From Bacteroides sp. (GTDB lineage Bacteria; Bacteroidota; Bacteroidia; Bacteroidales; Bacteroidaceae), in assembly GCA_021204375.1 (NCBI GenBank), contig JAJPZL010000181.1:1-6829 (forward strand): a stretch of 6,829 nt of DNA, written 5' to 3'. Numbering within the stretch: the first letter of the stretch is position 1; each line of letters starts with the position of its first letter. The notes beneath the pieces were generated by a model. The model had not been told where the DNA came from. It worked only from the letters and a program-made list of their open reading frames with translations, and did not search any database. The translations under genes were made by a program, and so were the position numbers. Shown here piece by piece: positions 6,747 through 6,829 of the stretch.

Positions 6747-6773
6747 TTCTCTATTAATAACAAAATTAGAGAA
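6747..6773. repeat. Inverted repeat, candidate operator of the dehydratase gene
   Basis: TTCTCTA (6747-6753) and TAGAGAA (6767-6773) form perfect 7-bp arms around a 13-base AT-rich spacer. The right arm overlaps the minus-strand -7 box and the left arm falls near the expected transcription start, a position where a bound repressor would block transcription. No regulator for it is visible in the window, and AT-rich sequence produces such repeats by chance fairly often. Confidence 0.4.
6761..6768 (-). promoter_or_regulatory. Bacteroidetes-type -7 promoter box for the dehydratase
   Basis: On the minus strand the sequence reads TAATTTTG, an exact match to the Bacteroides -7 consensus TAnnTTTG, ending 36 bases before the ATG at 6724. 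This would leave a 5' leader of roughly 30 bases. The expected -33 TTTG is not exact (only TTTC-like runs occur around 6787-6797), so the assignment rests on one box and its position. Confidence 0.5.
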
Positions 6774-6819
6774 TAGTTTTCTCCCGGAAAGAAAAAATCA
6801 GGATTTTCCATAAAAACAG

Positions 6820-6827
6820 TATCTTTG
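6820..6827 (+). promoter_or_regulatory. Possible -7 promoter box of a divergent gene beyond the window
   Basis: TATCTTTG on the plus strand, followed by C, matches the Bacteroides -7 box TAnnTTTG closely. It lies 96 bases from the dehydratase start and would serve a rightward gene outside the window. No good -33 TTTG is present at the proper distance, and the gene itself cannot be seen. Confidence 0.3.
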
Positions 6828-6829
6828 CT

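Overview
The window looks like a piece of a Bacteroidales-type genome (Bacteroidetes). The strongest sign is the first gene, a hybrid two-component system (HTCS) fusing a beta-propeller sensor, a kinase-like core, a receiver and an AraC-type DNA-binding domain, an architecture typical of Bacteroides and relatives. A promoter-like TAnnTTTG box upstream of the last gene, and the lack of strong Shine-Dalgarno sites, agree with this. The genus cannot be fixed from the sequence alone.

Layout. (1) 1-3520, plus strand: the 3' part of an HTCS gene whose N-terminus lies outside the window. A net one-base loss near 3203 puts the C-terminal AraC domain (about 3203-3520) in another frame from the sensor/kinase/receiver part (stop at 3210-3212). 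Independently of that lesion, the kinase phosphoacceptor His and the receiver phosphoacceptor Asp are both Glu, and the kinase G2 box is lost. (2) 3517-4071 and 4068-4616, plus strand: two short CHR (chromate transporter) family membrane proteins. Each start overlaps the preceding stop as ATGA, so HTCS and both transporter genes look like one translationally coupled operon. (3) 4617-4744: a cluster of complementary GGAGAG/CTCTCC segments, including a strong hairpin that reads as a rho-independent terminator on the minus strand, then a second hairpin just ahead of the next start. (4) 4745-4983, plus strand: a small multi-pass membrane protein gene, not in one frame; it needs a frame change near 4867 to read through. 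(5) 5000-6724, minus strand: an intact 574-residue IlvD/Edd-family dehydratase, more like the YjhG/YagF sugar-acid dehydratases than biosynthetic IlvD. It converges on the small gene with a 16-base gap. (6) 6725-6829: its promoter region, with an inverted repeat over the -7 box, and a plus-strand -7-like box at the very edge.

How the parts may work together. The HTCS overlaps the CHR pair and may control it, which would be unlike the usual HTCS link to polysaccharide utilisation loci; no SusC/SusD or glycoside hydrolase gene is visible here. The dehydratase is a separate, convergent unit. Two apparent frame lesions within about 1.7 kb are either true decay or indel errors in the assembly. The Glu substitutions cannot be explained by indels. 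No RNA genes, insertion sequences, CRISPR arrays or phage genes were seen.
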